Below are positions 8,004-16,365 of a stretch of 64,000 bases of DNA, piece by piece. The position numbers and the translations under genes were made by a program. How positions within the stretch are numbered: the stretch's first letter is position 1; each line of letters begins with the position of its first letter. The DNA comes from Paenibacillus sp. NEAU-GSW1. Its GTDB lineage: Bacteria > Bacillota > Bacilli > Paenibacillales > Paenibacillaceae. A model generated the notes under the pieces. It was not told where the DNA came from. It saw only the letters and a list, made by a program, of their open reading frames with translations, and searched no databases. Location of the stretch: assembly GCF_009737085.1 (NCBI RefSeq), contig NZ_WOVL01000006.1, positions 124,001 through 188,000 on the forward strand, written 5' to 3'.

Positions 8004-8855
8004 TCACCTGTTCGGCATGAACCGGATATCCACTTCGCGATCCAAAAGTCCCAGCTCATTCGCATATTTAAAATATAAGGCCAAACCTTCCTGCTGCTTC
8101 GGACCGAAGTCGAATTGAAGGCTCGTAAAATAGTTCCGCCAATAGGCTTCATCGCCTCCCAGCACATCGCAAGCTTTACGGATCAGCGGCTGCAAATCGC
8201 TTGTGCTCTGCTCCTTGCTCGCCAGCATTGCGTCATACAGCAGACGAAGCGCCTGCGGCGCAGCCTCTGCCGCTTCTTTGCGGACAGCTACGACTGCATA
8301 AGTCATCGCAAGGCCGGTCCATCGATTCCATAAACCGCCCAAATCAATGACGTGCAGCCCCGTGTTCTCGCGCCAAGATGCATGAATAGCCGGATCTCCA
8401 ATTAACAACGCCCCGTCCGCCTGTTCCAGCATGCGGTCCAAGTCCGGTTCCGCTGATTCATACTGAGGATGAATGCCATAATAGTTTGACATAATGATTT
8501 TCAATAAATTGACCGAAGTTGCCGAAGCTGTCGTAACCGCAATTCGTTCCGGCTTTACTTTATCTATCGGCTCTTTCAAGAAAAGCAATATCGAATTAAC
8601 ATCGCCCTCTGAGCCGACCGAAAGCTGCGGCAGCAATAAATAATCGTCGTAATGCAAGCCGTAAGCAAAAGAAGAAATGGCGGATACGCCAATCTCACCC
8701 TCTTGCAGCATCCGGTTAAGCACAGCCGGCACCCGTGAAACAATTTCAATCGAAGGACCGTTGTTCGGCAGCGACAAATGATGAAATAAAGGCCAAGCGT
8801 TCGCATAATCGATACGACCGACAGTGAGCGATTCGTTAATGCTCATGCTGCTCAT
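8004..8855 (-). CDS. mqnA: Chorismate dehydratase of the futalosine menaquinone pathway
   Basis: MqnA dehydrates chorismate to 3-enolpyruvylbenzoate, the first step of the alternative (futalosine) menaquinone route. The two-lobed binding-protein-like fold is suggested by TVGRIDYANAWPLFHHL at the start, GEIGVSAISSFAYG, and GDPAIHA. I chose the ATG at 8855 because GGGGAG lies nine bases upstream; ATGs at 8846, 8864 and 8897 are also in frame. The start region overlaps the ubiX end and consists of a 9-bp repeat. It links the menaquinone operon to the chorismate genes nearby. Confidence 0.88.
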   Translation of the reverse strand: MSSMSINESLTVGRIDYANAWPLFHHLSLPNNGPSIEIVSRVPAVLNRMLQEGEIGVSAISSFAYGLHYDDYLLLPQLSVGSEGDVNSILLFLKEPIDKVKPERIAVTTASATSVNLLKIIMSNYYGIHPQYESAEPDLDRMLEQADGALLIGDPAIHASWRENTGLHVIDLGGLWNRWTGLAMTYAVVAVRKEAAEAAPQALRLLYDAMLASKEQSTSDLQPLIRKACDVLGGDEAYWRNYFTSLQFDFGPKQQEGLALYFKYANELGLLDREVDIRFMPNR

Positions 8856-9477
8856 GCTGCTCATCTCCCCATCTTCGATAGAGGCTGTGTTCAACATTCA
8901 TGTTGTCCAACACTTTGCCTACTAGAAAATCGACCATTTCGTCCATCGATTGCGGCTTATAATAAAAGGCCGGCATCGCCGGAATCATCCGGACGCCTAG
9001 CCGCGACAGCTTTAACATATTTTCAAGATGAATCGCATGCAGCGGCGTTTCCCTTGGAACGAGAAGAAGCTTGCGGCCTTCCTTAAGCATGACATCGGCT
9101 GCCCGTGTCAGCAAATCGTCGGAAATGCCGTGCGCAAGCGATGCCAATGATCCCATCGAGCAAGGTACGATAGCCATGCCTTCCGCCAAAAAAGAACCGC
9201 TTGCGATCGAAGCTCCGATATCCGCATTTGGATGGAAGACAAGCTTGCCATCGGACAACTGACGGCCGAAAGCTTGTTCAAGCGCCGCTTGCCTGCGGGA
9301 TGTCTCCCAGCCAAGCTCTTCCTTAAGCACCCGCCAGCCGGCTTCCGTAATAACGAGATGCACGGTGAATGATGCGCGAATAAGCTCCTCGATAAGCCGG
9401 ATGCCGTAAATCGATCCGCTGGCGCCGGTAATTCCGACAACCCAGCGTCTTTTTTTCGCAGCTGCCGTCTCTACCAT
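8836..9477 (-). CDS. ubiX: UbiX-type flavin prenyltransferase
   Basis: UbiX makes the prenylated FMN cofactor used by UbiD-type decarboxylases. The 213-aa protein has the flavin-binding start VVGITGASGSIYGIRLIEEL, VPCSMGSLASLAHG and a late VPRETPLHAIHLENM. In the futalosine pathway a UbiX-like protein is proposed to act with a UbiD-like decarboxylase on the naphthoate intermediate. No ubiD homologue is in the window. It overlaps ubiA by seven bases and ends in EQHEQHEH, encoded by a short repeat that also encodes the start of mqnA. Confidence 0.92.
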   Translation of the reverse strand: MVETAAAKKRRWVVGITGASGSIYGIRLIEELIRASFTVHLVITEAGWRVLKEELGWETSRRQAALEQAFGRQLSDGKLVFHPNADIGASIASGSFLAEGMAIVPCSMGSLASLAHGISDDLLTRAADVMLKEGRKLLLVPRETPLHAIHLENMLKLSRLGVRMIPAMPAFYYKPQSMDEMVDFLVGKVLDNMNVEHSLYRRWGDEQHEQHEH

Positions 9478-10346
9478 TGATGCAGCACCGCCAAATCTGC
9501 AATCGTAAATGCGAAGAGCACAACGCTGAGCGTTCCGTTCATGCCGAAAAAGGCAATTTGAACGCGGGACAAATCATTCGGACGAACGAGCCAGTGCTGA
9601 TAGAACAACATGGCGATGGACAAGATTGTGCCCGCCAAATAGCCCCAGCTTAAATCCGTCAGCCAGAACAGTCCGATAAAGCCGACAGCTGTAACGATGT
9701 GAAAAGAGCGTGCGATCCAGAGCGCGCCCGAAATGCCAAAGCGCGCAGGAATCGAATGCAATCCAGCTCCGCGATCATACTCGAAGTCTTGCGTCGCATA
9801 TACAATATCAAAGCCTGCGATCCATAGCGATACCGTAATATAAAGCAGCCAGGCCGGCGCGTCAAATTGCCCGGTTACGGCTACCCAGCCGCCCAGCGGC
9901 GACAAGCCGATCGTAAGGCCGAGAAAAACATGGCACAGCCAAGTGAATCTTTTCGTATAAGAATAAAGGACAAGCATAACGACAGCGATTGGCATGAGCT
10001 TCATCGCGATTGGCGCAAGCTGCGAAGCGGCGACAAACAACAATACGAACGATACAATCGTAAAGAGGAGCACCTCTGCAGACTTCAGCAAGCCCGCGGG
10101 AAGCGCGCGGCTTGCGGTTCGCGGATTGCGCAAATCAATCGCTTTGTCGATTAAACGATTCAGACACATCGCAGCGCTCCTCGCGCCGAACATCGCCAGC
10201 GTAATCCAGCCGATCTGCGCCCAGGACGGAAATTCGCCGTTCATGACGACCGAGCCGAGAATAGCTCCCATGAAGGCGAAAGGCAAAGCAAATACAGTAT
10301 GCTCAAACTTAATCATTTCTAGAATAATGCGTAATTTGCGAATCAT
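9471..10346 (-). CDS. UbiA-family prenyltransferase (MqnP-like)
   Basis: A membrane aromatic prenyltransferase that probably attaches the heptaprenyl chain to the bicyclic acid of the futalosine pathway. The 291-aa protein has about eight hydrophobic segments and the two diphosphate-binding motifs: NRLIDKAIDLRNPRT (NxxxDxxxD) and DIVYATQDFEYDR. Its ATG overlaps the menG stop. Co-location with mqnA, ubiX, menG, hepS and hepT supports menaquinone rather than ubiquinone synthesis. The exact substrate is inferred. Confidence 0.9.
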   Translation of the reverse strand: MIRKLRIILEMIKFEHTVFALPFAFMGAILGSVVMNGEFPSWAQIGWITLAMFGARSAAMCLNRLIDKAIDLRNPRTASRALPAGLLKSAEVLLFTIVSFVLLFVAASQLAPIAMKLMPIAVVMLVLYSYTKRFTWLCHVFLGLTIGLSPLGGWVAVTGQFDAPAWLLYITVSLWIAGFDIVYATQDFEYDRGAGLHSIPARFGISGALWIARSFHIVTAVGFIGLFWLTDLSWGYLAGTILSIAMLFYQHWLVRPNDLSRVQIAFFGMNGTLSVVLFAFTIADLAVLHQW

Positions 10347-11059
10347 TGCTGCTTCTTCTCCTTTTTGCCGATGTGCAGTGCGGCAACGCCGCCGAACAGC
10401 GGATATGCGCTGACCTGCTTAAGCTCGGCTTTGCGGAACAGCTCACTTAATTGCTTCATATCAAGAAATTGCTTTAACGAATCAGGCAGCCATTTATATT
10501 CTTGGAACCGCTTCGCTACCAGCTTGCCAAGGAGCGGTAAAATCTGTTCGAAGTACAAGTAGTATACCGCTTTAAAAGGCTGCCAGCCCGGTTTCGAAAG
10601 CTCCAGGCAAACGACGCTGCCGCCCGGTTTGACGACACGTTCCATTTCTTTCAGCACCTGCAAATAGTTCGGCACATTACGCAGTCCGAATCCGATCGTA
10701 ACATAGTCAAATGAATTGTCCTCGAAGGGCAGCTCCATCGCATTGCCTTGCACCAGCTTAATTTGATTGTCCAGCTTCTCGCCTTTAATTTTATCCATGC
10801 CGATATCAAGCATGTTCTGACTGAAATCCAATCCGGTAATCGCGCCGGTTCCGCTCGCCTTTGCCAGAGCGATCGTCCAGTCGCAAGTGCCGCAGCAAAT
10901 ATCGAGCGCCGTTTGGCCCGGCTGCACGTTCATTTTTTTCATCGTAAACTTCCGCCACGCCTTGTGCCTGCGAAAGCTCAGCAAATCGTTCATCAAATCG
11001 TATTTCGGAGCGATGCTCTCGAATACGGCGTGAACATGCTGTTTGGAGTTTGCTTCCAT
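10343..11059 (-). CDS. menG: Demethylmenaquinone methyltransferase
   Basis: SAM-dependent C-methylation that completes menaquinone. The 238-aa protein matches the UbiE/MenG family: FESIAPKYDLMNDLLSFRRHKAWR at the start, SAM motif TALDICCGTCDWTIAL, and FDYVTIGFGLRNVPNYLQVLKEMERVVKPGG. It stands between hepS and the prenyltransferase, as in B. subtilis where menG lies between hepS and hepT. Confidence 0.96.
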   Translation of the reverse strand: MEANSKQHVHAVFESIAPKYDLMNDLLSFRRHKAWRKFTMKKMNVQPGQTALDICCGTCDWTIALAKASGTGAITGLDFSQNMLDIGMDKIKGEKLDNQIKLVQGNAMELPFEDNSFDYVTIGFGLRNVPNYLQVLKEMERVVKPGGSVVCLELSKPGWQPFKAVYYLYFEQILPLLGKLVAKRFQEYKWLPDSLKQFLDMKQLSELFRKAELKQVSAYPLFGGVAALHIGKKEKKQQ

Positions 11060-11088
11060 TGCTTGTTCGTCCCCTTATCTGATCTCGT

Positions 11089-11943
11089 TTAACGCGGGAG
11101 CGCTCCAGCCGGCTTGCCGGCATAAAGCTCCGTCATTTGGCGGAGTTCCTGCGCGAGCTTGTCCGAAGCAAGCCCTTCTGCCGCCATCCGCACTTCATTC
11201 GCTGCAGCATTAGCGATTGCAGTCAATTTCGCTTCTATATCGTATTTGCGCAGGAGGCCGCTAATAAAAGCAGGCTCAGCTTTGCGCTCATTAAGCATGC
11301 TGCATTCTTCCTCCGTCCCTTCCTGCAAGACATGCCAATAAGCCCAGCTTTGATAAAAGCGGGCAGGCGATTCGCTGCGCGCCAGCTCGTCCAAGGCAAC
11401 CTCGCAGCGGCTCATACCCGCCAGCAGCTCCGGCCAACAAGCGGAAAGCTCGCCTCTCAGCATGCCATTAAAAACTCGAAACAGCTCGCTTTTGAGCTGC
11501 ACTGTCGCATTCAGATATTCTTCAGCCGTTAGCTTTAGCCGGTTCATCATCAAATATAAATTCATCTTCATGCGATTGACTTCGCAAACGGCGGCGCTGA
11601 TGGCCGAAATCATTTCGATTTGACCCGCCTGCGACAGCAGCCGGTAAAACTGGGAGCTGAAATAGTCGCCGCCGAGCACTTTCAGCTGCCTCGAGCGCAT
11701 TTCGCTCTCCGATCTTTTATCGATTTCGACATCGATTAAATCATGCGTGTCCATGCCAAGCTGCACTAGCGAAACGACCAAAGAATAGAGTTCATTATGA
11801 ACGGCTTGCGGACGCTGCTGCTCCAGAACCGCTTGCAGAAGCCGCACTCGCAAATCCGGAAACGCCGGCAGTTCCGTATAGGCCTCTATCATGTCGTACT
11901 CGACATATTTCTTCGCGATCTCATGGATACGGTATTGTTTCAC
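11089..11943 (-). CDS. hepS: Heptaprenyl diphosphate synthase component I
   Basis: Regulatory (small) subunit that pairs with HepT and sets the chain length. The 284-aa mostly helical sequence includes the typical SLVVSLVQLGMDTHDLID and LGGDYFSSQFYRLLSQAG. Start is GTG at 11943, eight bases after GGGAGG. First gene of the menaquinone operon (hepS-menG-ubiA-ubiX-mqnA-hepT), with a promoter candidate at 12112-12120. Sequence conservation in this family is low, so synteny carries part of the assignment. Confidence 0.88.
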   Translation of the reverse strand: MKQYRIHEIAKKYVEYDMIEAYTELPAFPDLRVRLLQAVLEQQRPQAVHNELYSLVVSLVQLGMDTHDLIDVEIDKRSESEMRSRQLKVLGGDYFSSQFYRLLSQAGQIEMISAISAAVCEVNRMKMNLYLMMNRLKLTAEEYLNATVQLKSELFRVFNGMLRGELSACWPELLAGMSRCEVALDELARSESPARFYQSWAYWHVLQEGTEEECSMLNERKAEPAFISGLLRKYDIEAKLTAIANAAANEVRMAAEGLASDKLAQELRQMTELYAGKPAGALPR

Positions 11944-12111
11944 AGGGTAAGCCTCCCAAGCTTAAAAGAGGTAGTTCAAAAATTCACTTTGATCACGACG
12001 CATATCATAAACCGGATTCAGCTTCGAATCGAATATTGAATGCAGCCGGATTTAGGAGAATGCTTCATCCAGCCTTTTGAACATATGCTCATAAGAAAAA
12101 TAATCTAAACT

Positions 12112-12120
12112 ATTATAGCA
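12112..12120 (-). promoter_or_regulatory. Extended -10 promoter candidate for hepS
   Basis: On the minus strand TGCTATAAT (extended -10 TGn plus perfect TATAAT) lies about 170 bp before hepS. No good -35 hexamer is seen at 16-18 bp. The 212-bp gap between hepS and the upstream gene otherwise shows nothing I can assign. Confidence 0.5.
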
Positions 12121-12155
12121 CAACTTTGAAAAATGAGCATTGCAAGCTTGCCGTT

Positions 12156-12731
12156 TTATTGCGCTCTTTCCGACATCGGAACGGCCGAATATCCGTCCGC
12201 CCTGCCGAACCGTTCCTCCCAAGCCGACGTAAAGCTAATCCGAAGACGCTGCCGCCACATCTCGTTATGCAGCGGGTCGGCTTTGCCGAGCTCCTCGATG
12301 CCTCCAGCCAGCCAACTGTCGCCGCGTCGGACGTCGACCGCGAACAGCAGCTTAGCTTGATCCTGCGAGTCATCGACAAATCGAATCAGGACGCGATTGA
12401 CATTATCCATTTGAACAAATGACAGCTGAAACAGCTTCCGCATATCGTCGGGCCATTGGCGAGCCTGCCCGGGATTATCGCTTACTTTTATATCGACACT
12501 CAATATCGCATGGTTCCAAACGACTTTGGCAAGCGGACTGGCAAGCTGAAGACCGACCATGGAATCGACCAGATTGCTGTTGCTTAATCGCGTCGCCGGC
12601 GACGGATGAAAAACGGCAACCTCGCCCCCAGGCTGAAAATGGTTGGCATGCGGCAGCCACGCCAGCAGGAGCGTTACCGCTAAAGCCGCGAGCAGCCCTG
12701 TTAAATACGGTTTTGCGATTCTCATCTTCAT
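12156..12731 (-). CDS. Membrane-anchored or exported protein of unknown function
   Basis: A 191-aa protein with an N-terminal hydrophobic segment (about residues 11-25, LLAALAVTLLLAWL) that could be a signal peptide or anchor, with no lipobox. The rest is soluble, with no cysteine and no recognisable catalytic motif. ATG at 12731 lies nine bases after GGGAGG. It sits between mtrB and hepS, where B. subtilis has no gene. A strong terminator separates it from mtrB, so it needs its own promoter. I do not recognise the family. Confidence 0.75.
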   Translation of the reverse strand: MKMRIAKPYLTGLLAALAVTLLLAWLPHANHFQPGGEVAVFHPSPATRLSNSNLVDSMVGLQLASPLAKVVWNHAILSVDIKVSDNPGQARQWPDDMRKLFQLSFVQMDNVNRVLIRFVDDSQDQAKLLFAVDVRRGDSWLAGGIEELGKADPLHNEMWRQRLRISFTSAWEERFGRADGYSAVPMSERAQ

Positions 12732-12846
12732 CGCCGATAACCTCCCGTGCTGGATGCGTCCGCTTCGTATTCAAAGTGTGGACGTTCCGCATAAACCTCA
12801 TACCCCATTGTACAAACAATTAAGCCAGGCTATGACACGAAATCGA

Positions 12847-12885
12847 CGAAAAAGCTCCCTCTCCGCTTATCCGCAGAGGGGAGCC
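12847..12885 (-). terminator. Rho-independent terminator after mtrB
   Basis: On the minus strand GGCTCCCCTCTGC pairs with GCGGAGAGGGAGC around a GATAA loop and is followed by TTTTTC. It ends the mtrB transcript ten bases after its stop codon. Confidence 0.88.
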
Positions 12886-12894
12886 GACTCGCCT

Positions 12895-13116
12895 TTATTG
12901 ATCGGTTTCCATCGTACCGTATTTCGTCATTACAATCGCTTTTCCGCGAATTTTTATTGCGGAAGTATGGTTGGTGAACTGGGCAATCATAATTTCGTTC
13001 TTGTCCAACTTCTCGGTATGATGGAACTTTGTATCCTGTCCGCGCGTCAAGCCGATCACTTGAACGCCGTGGTCTTTGGCCTTAATAACGATGTAATCCT
13101 CATGGTTCGCTTCCAT
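12895..13116 (-). CDS. mtrB: Tryptophan RNA-binding attenuation protein (TRAP)
   Basis: TRAP forms an 11-subunit ring that binds tryptophan and then wraps NAG-repeat RNA, repressing trp genes. The 73-aa protein closely follows B. subtilis Mtr[38 protein letters not shown]. The lysine of EKLDK and the K and R of IKIRGK correspond to the RNA-contacting residues known in the family. ATG at 13116 follows AGGAGGGTCCAAG. It lies just downstream of hbs; the folE (mtrA) gene that separates them in B. subtilis is absent. Its probable target array is at 3626-3678. Confidence 0.95.
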   Translation of the reverse strand: MEANHEDYIVIKAKDHGVQVIGLTRGQDTKFHHTEKLDKNEIMIAQFTNHTSAIKIRGKAIVMTKYGTMETDQ

Positions 13117-13131
13117 CTTGGACCCTCCTAA

Positions 13132-13250
13132 AAGTTTTGCGAAGCAAAACTCACTTCGAAAGCATAAGCTTAAGTTTTGCGAAGCAAAACTCACTTCGAA
13201 AGCATAAGCTTAAATTTTGCGAAGCAAAACTCACTTCGAAACATAAGCTC
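13132..13250 (-). repeat. Three 40-bp tandem repeats in the mtrB leader
   Basis: Units start at 13132, 13172 and 13212 (plus-strand numbering). Each holds an 8-bp palindromic hairpin AGTTTTGC-GAA-GCAAAACT followed by CACTTCGAAAGCATAAGCTT; the third unit has small changes. The array ends immediately before the mtrB ribosome site (AGGAGG) in the transcript. The ACTTCGAAAGCAT tail also occurs in the trpE leader. It may shape mtrB mRNA stability or translation, or simply be an expanded intergenic repeat. Confidence 0.9.
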
Positions 13251-13339
13251 TGCTTTGCGCAGTAAACTTTCAAATAGCAATTTTTATTATAAGAGGGCGC
13301 GCATCGCTTGTAAAGGAAAAGCGCCGGACGTCTCTAAAT

Positions 13340-13376
13340 GCAAAAAGCGCCTGGGCGGCTAAGCCCGGACGCTTTC
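13340..13376 (-). terminator. Terminator after hbs
   Basis: On the minus strand AAAGCGTCCGGGC pairs with GCCCAGGCGCTTT (one mismatch) and runs into TTTTTGC. It lies 18 bases after the hbs stop, so hbs is probably mostly monocistronic, with some read-through or a separate promoter for mtrB. Confidence 0.8.
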
Positions 13377-13393
13377 TAGACATTCGTTTATGC

Positions 13394-13669
13394 TTAATTG
13401 GAAACAAGATCTTTAAGAGATTTACCCGGTTTGAATGCAGGCATTTTGCTGGCTGCGATATCAATCTCTTCGCCGGTTTGCGGGTTACGGCCTTTGCGTG
13501 CTTGGCGCTCGCGAACTTCGAAGTTCCCGAATCCTACCAGTTGCACTTTATCTCCGTTTTGAAGCGCGTCGGAAATCGCATCGAATACAGCATCAACTGC
13601 CTTCGTAGCATCCTTCTTCGACAGATCGGACAGCTCAGCTACTTTGGCGATCAAATCAGTTTTATTCAT
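13394..13669 (-). CDS. hbs: DNA-binding protein HU
   Basis: Small histone-like protein that bends and compacts the nucleoid. The 91-aa sequence is a textbook [23 protein letters not shown] at the start, [24 protein letters not shown] (the DNA-embracing beta arm), [11 protein letters not shown] at the end. The start follows GGGAGGTGATACA. Promoter at 13758-13786. Confidence 0.98.
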   Translation of the reverse strand: MNKTDLIAKVAELSDLSKKDATKAVDAVFDAISDALQNGDKVQLVGFGNFEVRERQARKGRNPQTGEEIDIAASKMPAFKPGKSLKDLVSN

Positions 13670-13757
13670 TGTATCACCTCCCCTAAAGACAATGAAGAGT
13701 CATCTTATCCCTCTTATTAACCGTTTACTTCAAAAATATACCTTCTAGAACAAACTT

Positions 13758-13786
13758 ATAGTAATACAGCCGTTTCGCAATTTCAA
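13758..13786 (-). promoter_or_regulatory. Sigma-A promoter of hbs
   Basis: On the minus strand TTGAAA (13781-13786), a 17-bp spacer and TACTAT (13758-13763) lie about 90 bp before the hbs start. Confidence 0.7.
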
Positions 13787-13826
13787 GTAGTTGACTCGGT
13801 TTCAGATGTTTTCATTATTGCTTTAG

Positions 13827-14813
13827 CTATCTGTTTCGGCGTCTGGATAGATGAACGAACGTGACGGCAAGCGCCAGGACAAGCACGGTGCCTTTAATGA
13901 TGTCATTCGCATAATATTGCACCTTCATCATCGTCATGCCGTTGAGCAGAACCCCGATCAGAATGGCGCCGAAAAAGGTGCCGATGACGTTCGGTTTGCC
14001 TGCGCCGAAGACGGAGTATCCGACAAATACGGCCGCCACCGCTTCCATCATCATCGGCGCGCCGGCGTCAATTTGCCCTGTACCCACCCGGGCTGCGAAC
14101 AAGATGCCGCCAATTGCCGCGAATACGCCCGACGCAATGTAAGCAGCTGTACGGATGCGGCGGACGCGAATGCCCGACAGGCGCGCTGCTTCTTCATTGC
14201 CGCCTACCGTGTGCATTTGCCGTCCCCACTTCGTATATTTGAAGAACAGGTGTACGGCCGCTACCGCTACAATCATTAAAATAACCGGTACCGGCACGCC
14301 AAACAGCTTGCCTTGTCCGAGCCACAGAAACGATTCACTGAATACGCCAGGAGCCGTGGAACCGTCCGGCATCGGCATGTTGTTATAGATCGAATAGCCT
14401 TTTGTATACGTCTTGTGAATACCTGCGACGATATACATGACTGCTAGAGTCGCAAGCAAATCCGGGATGCGGATTTTAACGATCAACAGCGAGTTGAGCA
14501 AGCCAACCGCGGCGCCAATCAATAAAGCGACAATAATGACCAAATATACGGGCTGCTCATACCAAACCATCATAGCTGCCGTAACGACCGTCGTGATCGA
14601 GACCGTCGAGCCGACAGACAAGTCAAAGCCGTCTACGGTCAACGAGAACGTAACGCCGATCGCTACAAAAGTTACAATCGAAATGGAGCGCAATATATCT
14701 GCAATGTTTGCATAAGTGAAGAAATGCTCATCCCATAATGAGAAAAATAAAATGACAAAACCGATGACGATAAGTGAACCGTATTTAAAAATAAACTGCA
14801 AAGCCTTATCCAT
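13827..14813 (-). CDS. Sugar-type ABC transporter permease (RbsC family)
   Basis: Membrane subunit of a carbohydrate importer. From the ATG at 14813 it has 328 aa with about ten hydrophobic segments and the family signature TVDGFDLSVGSTVSI. GGNEEAARLSGIRVRRIR is the loop contacting the ATPase. Its start overlaps the ATPase stop in TAATG. No close substrate assignment is possible by eye; ribose, galactose or a similar monosaccharide is likely. This transporter operon sits between hbs and spoIVA, which are adjacent in B. subtilis. Confidence 0.92.
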   Translation of the reverse strand: MDKALQFIFKYGSLIVIGFVILFFSLWDEHFFTYANIADILRSISIVTFVAIGVTFSLTVDGFDLSVGSTVSITTVVTAAMMVWYEQPVYLVIIVALLIGAAVGLLNSLLIVKIRIPDLLATLAVMYIVAGIHKTYTKGYSIYNNMPMPDGSTAPGVFSESFLWLGQGKLFGVPVPVILMIVAVAAVHLFFKYTKWGRQMHTVGGNEEAARLSGIRVRRIRTAAYIASGVFAAIGGILFAARVGTGQIDAGAPMMMEAVAAVFVGYSVFGAGKPNVIGTFFGAILIGVLLNGMTMMKVQYYANDIIKGTVLVLALAVTFVHLSRRRNR

Positions 14814-16330
14814 TATGCCTGCTCCTCCTTGCCGCCGCCGCTTGCGTAAAGCAGCAGCTGCTGCTGCGTTGCCTCGCCGCGATCGAATTGCTTCACCAGC
14901 TCGCCGTCGCACATGACGATTATGCGGTCGGCAATTCCGATCGCTTCCGTAAATTCGCAGGTCAGGTAGACGATGGCCTTGCCCTGCGCTGCCAAACCGC
15001 CGATAATGCGGAAAATATCGCTTTTCGCGCCGATATCGACCCCTTTGGTCGGTTCATCAAACAAATAGACAGCCGCTTCCGTCGACAGCCATTTGCCGAT
15101 CGATACTTTCTGCTGGTTGCCGCCGCTCAGAAAACCGGTTTTAAGCAATGGCGATGACGTTTTAATGCCTAGCTTGCCGATAACCGCCTGAGCGTTATTG
15201 CTTTCTTTTTTGCCGGAAATGAATCCAAAACGGGAAAACACCTTCAACAGCGGCAGGCTGAGATTATGCTGAACCGATTCGTCTACAAGTATGCCTTGCG
15301 TACGCCGTTCTTCCGGAACGAGCGCAATGCCGCCCTTAATTGCATCCGCCGGATCGGAGACGCGAACTTGCTTGCCCTGCACCGTGATGCTGCCGGAATC
15401 GGCCTGATCGGCGCCGAAGAGCAATCGCGACAGCTCCGTCTTGCCTGCGCCGACGAGTCCTACGATGGCAACAATTTCTCCGCTTCGAGCCTCAAAGCTG
15501 ACATTGCGCACGCGATGTCCGCGAGAAACGCCTTCCACATGAAGCAACGATTCACCGATAGCCGCATCTGCTTTCGGATACTCCTCTTCAAATACGCGGC
15601 CAAGCATCGCATGGACGACATCCTGAGCGGTAATGTCAGCCGCCCGTTCCGTCATAACGCCTTCTCCGTCTCTCATAACGGTAATGCGATCGCATATCCG
15701 GAACACTTCAGGCAAACGATGCGTAATAAACACGATGCCGATGCCGTCTTTTTTCAGCTGGTCGATGACACGGAATAACCGCTCCGCTTCTTCAAGGCTT
15801 AGCGGCGCGGTCGGTTCGTCAAAAATCACATATTTCGCTTGCTCGGTCAGCAATCTAGCGATCAATACGAGCTGTTTCTCAGCTAAGCTGAGCTCGCCCG
15901 CCTTTTTGCGCACCGGAATCGCTGCGCCAAGCTTGGCTAACGTCGCTTCCGCTTCTTTCTCCAGCTTGCCCCAATTGACCCACATTCCGCTGCCTTGCGC
16001 TGATATACGGTCCATCATTACATTTTCCGCAACGCTTAATTCTGCGACCAGAGCGGTATCAACCTCCTGATAAACACAATGGATGCCCAAACGCTTGGCA
16101 TCCCCAGGTGAACCGATATGGGCAGGAGCTTCGTCAATGACGATAGAACCTTCTTCCTGCGTATACGCTCCGGACAATATTTTCATCAATGTGCTCTTGC
16201 CGGCTCCATTTGCCCCGAGCAGCGCATGAACCTCGCCGCCGCTCACGGTAAAATCGACGCCGCGGAGAGCGGGGACGCCGGAAAACGATTTCCGGATCCC
16301 CTTCATTTGCAATTGTTTAGGTATACTCAT
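14813..16330 (-). CDS. Sugar-type ABC transporter ATPase with two nucleotide-binding domains
   Basis: Energises the importer. The 505-aa protein is an RbsA/MglA-type tandem ATPase. The first domain has GANGAGKST, LSLAEKQL and YVIFDEPTAPLS. The second has a degenerate Walker A GLVGAGKTEL, LSGGNQQKVSIGKWL and VYLFDEPTKGVD. ATG at 16330 follows GGAGAGGTG. The signature of the first half lacks the GGxxQ form, which is common in this family. Confidence 0.95.
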   Translation of the reverse strand: MSIPKQLQMKGIRKSFSGVPALRGVDFTVSGGEVHALLGANGAGKSTLMKILSGAYTQEEGSIVIDEAPAHIGSPGDAKRLGIHCVYQEVDTALVAELSVAENVMMDRISAQGSGMWVNWGKLEKEAEATLAKLGAAIPVRKKAGELSLAEKQLVLIARLLTEQAKYVIFDEPTAPLSLEEAERLFRVIDQLKKDGIGIVFITHRLPEVFRICDRITVMRDGEGVMTERAADITAQDVVHAMLGRVFEEEYPKADAAIGESLLHVEGVSRGHRVRNVSFEARSGEIVAIVGLVGAGKTELSRLLFGADQADSGSITVQGKQVRVSDPADAIKGGIALVPEERRTQGILVDESVQHNLSLPLLKVFSRFGFISGKKESNNAQAVIGKLGIKTSSPLLKTGFLSGGNQQKVSIGKWLSTEAAVYLFDEPTKGVDIGAKSDIFRIIGGLAAQGKAIVYLTCEFTEAIGIADRIIVMCDGELVKQFDRGEATQQQLLLYASGGGKEEQA

Positions 16331-16365
16331 CTGCCTACACCTCTCCAGCGTTCCGTTTGACCGAA

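Noticed and set aside
12895..13194. Longer 99-aa start for mtrB
   Set aside because: The extension is encoded by the leader repeat; AGGAGGG marks the start at 13116 and the family is about 75 aa.
13132..13250. Three spaced repeats as a possible CRISPR array
   Set aside because: The 40-bp units are contiguous with no unique spacers and there are no cas genes; it is a tandem repeat.
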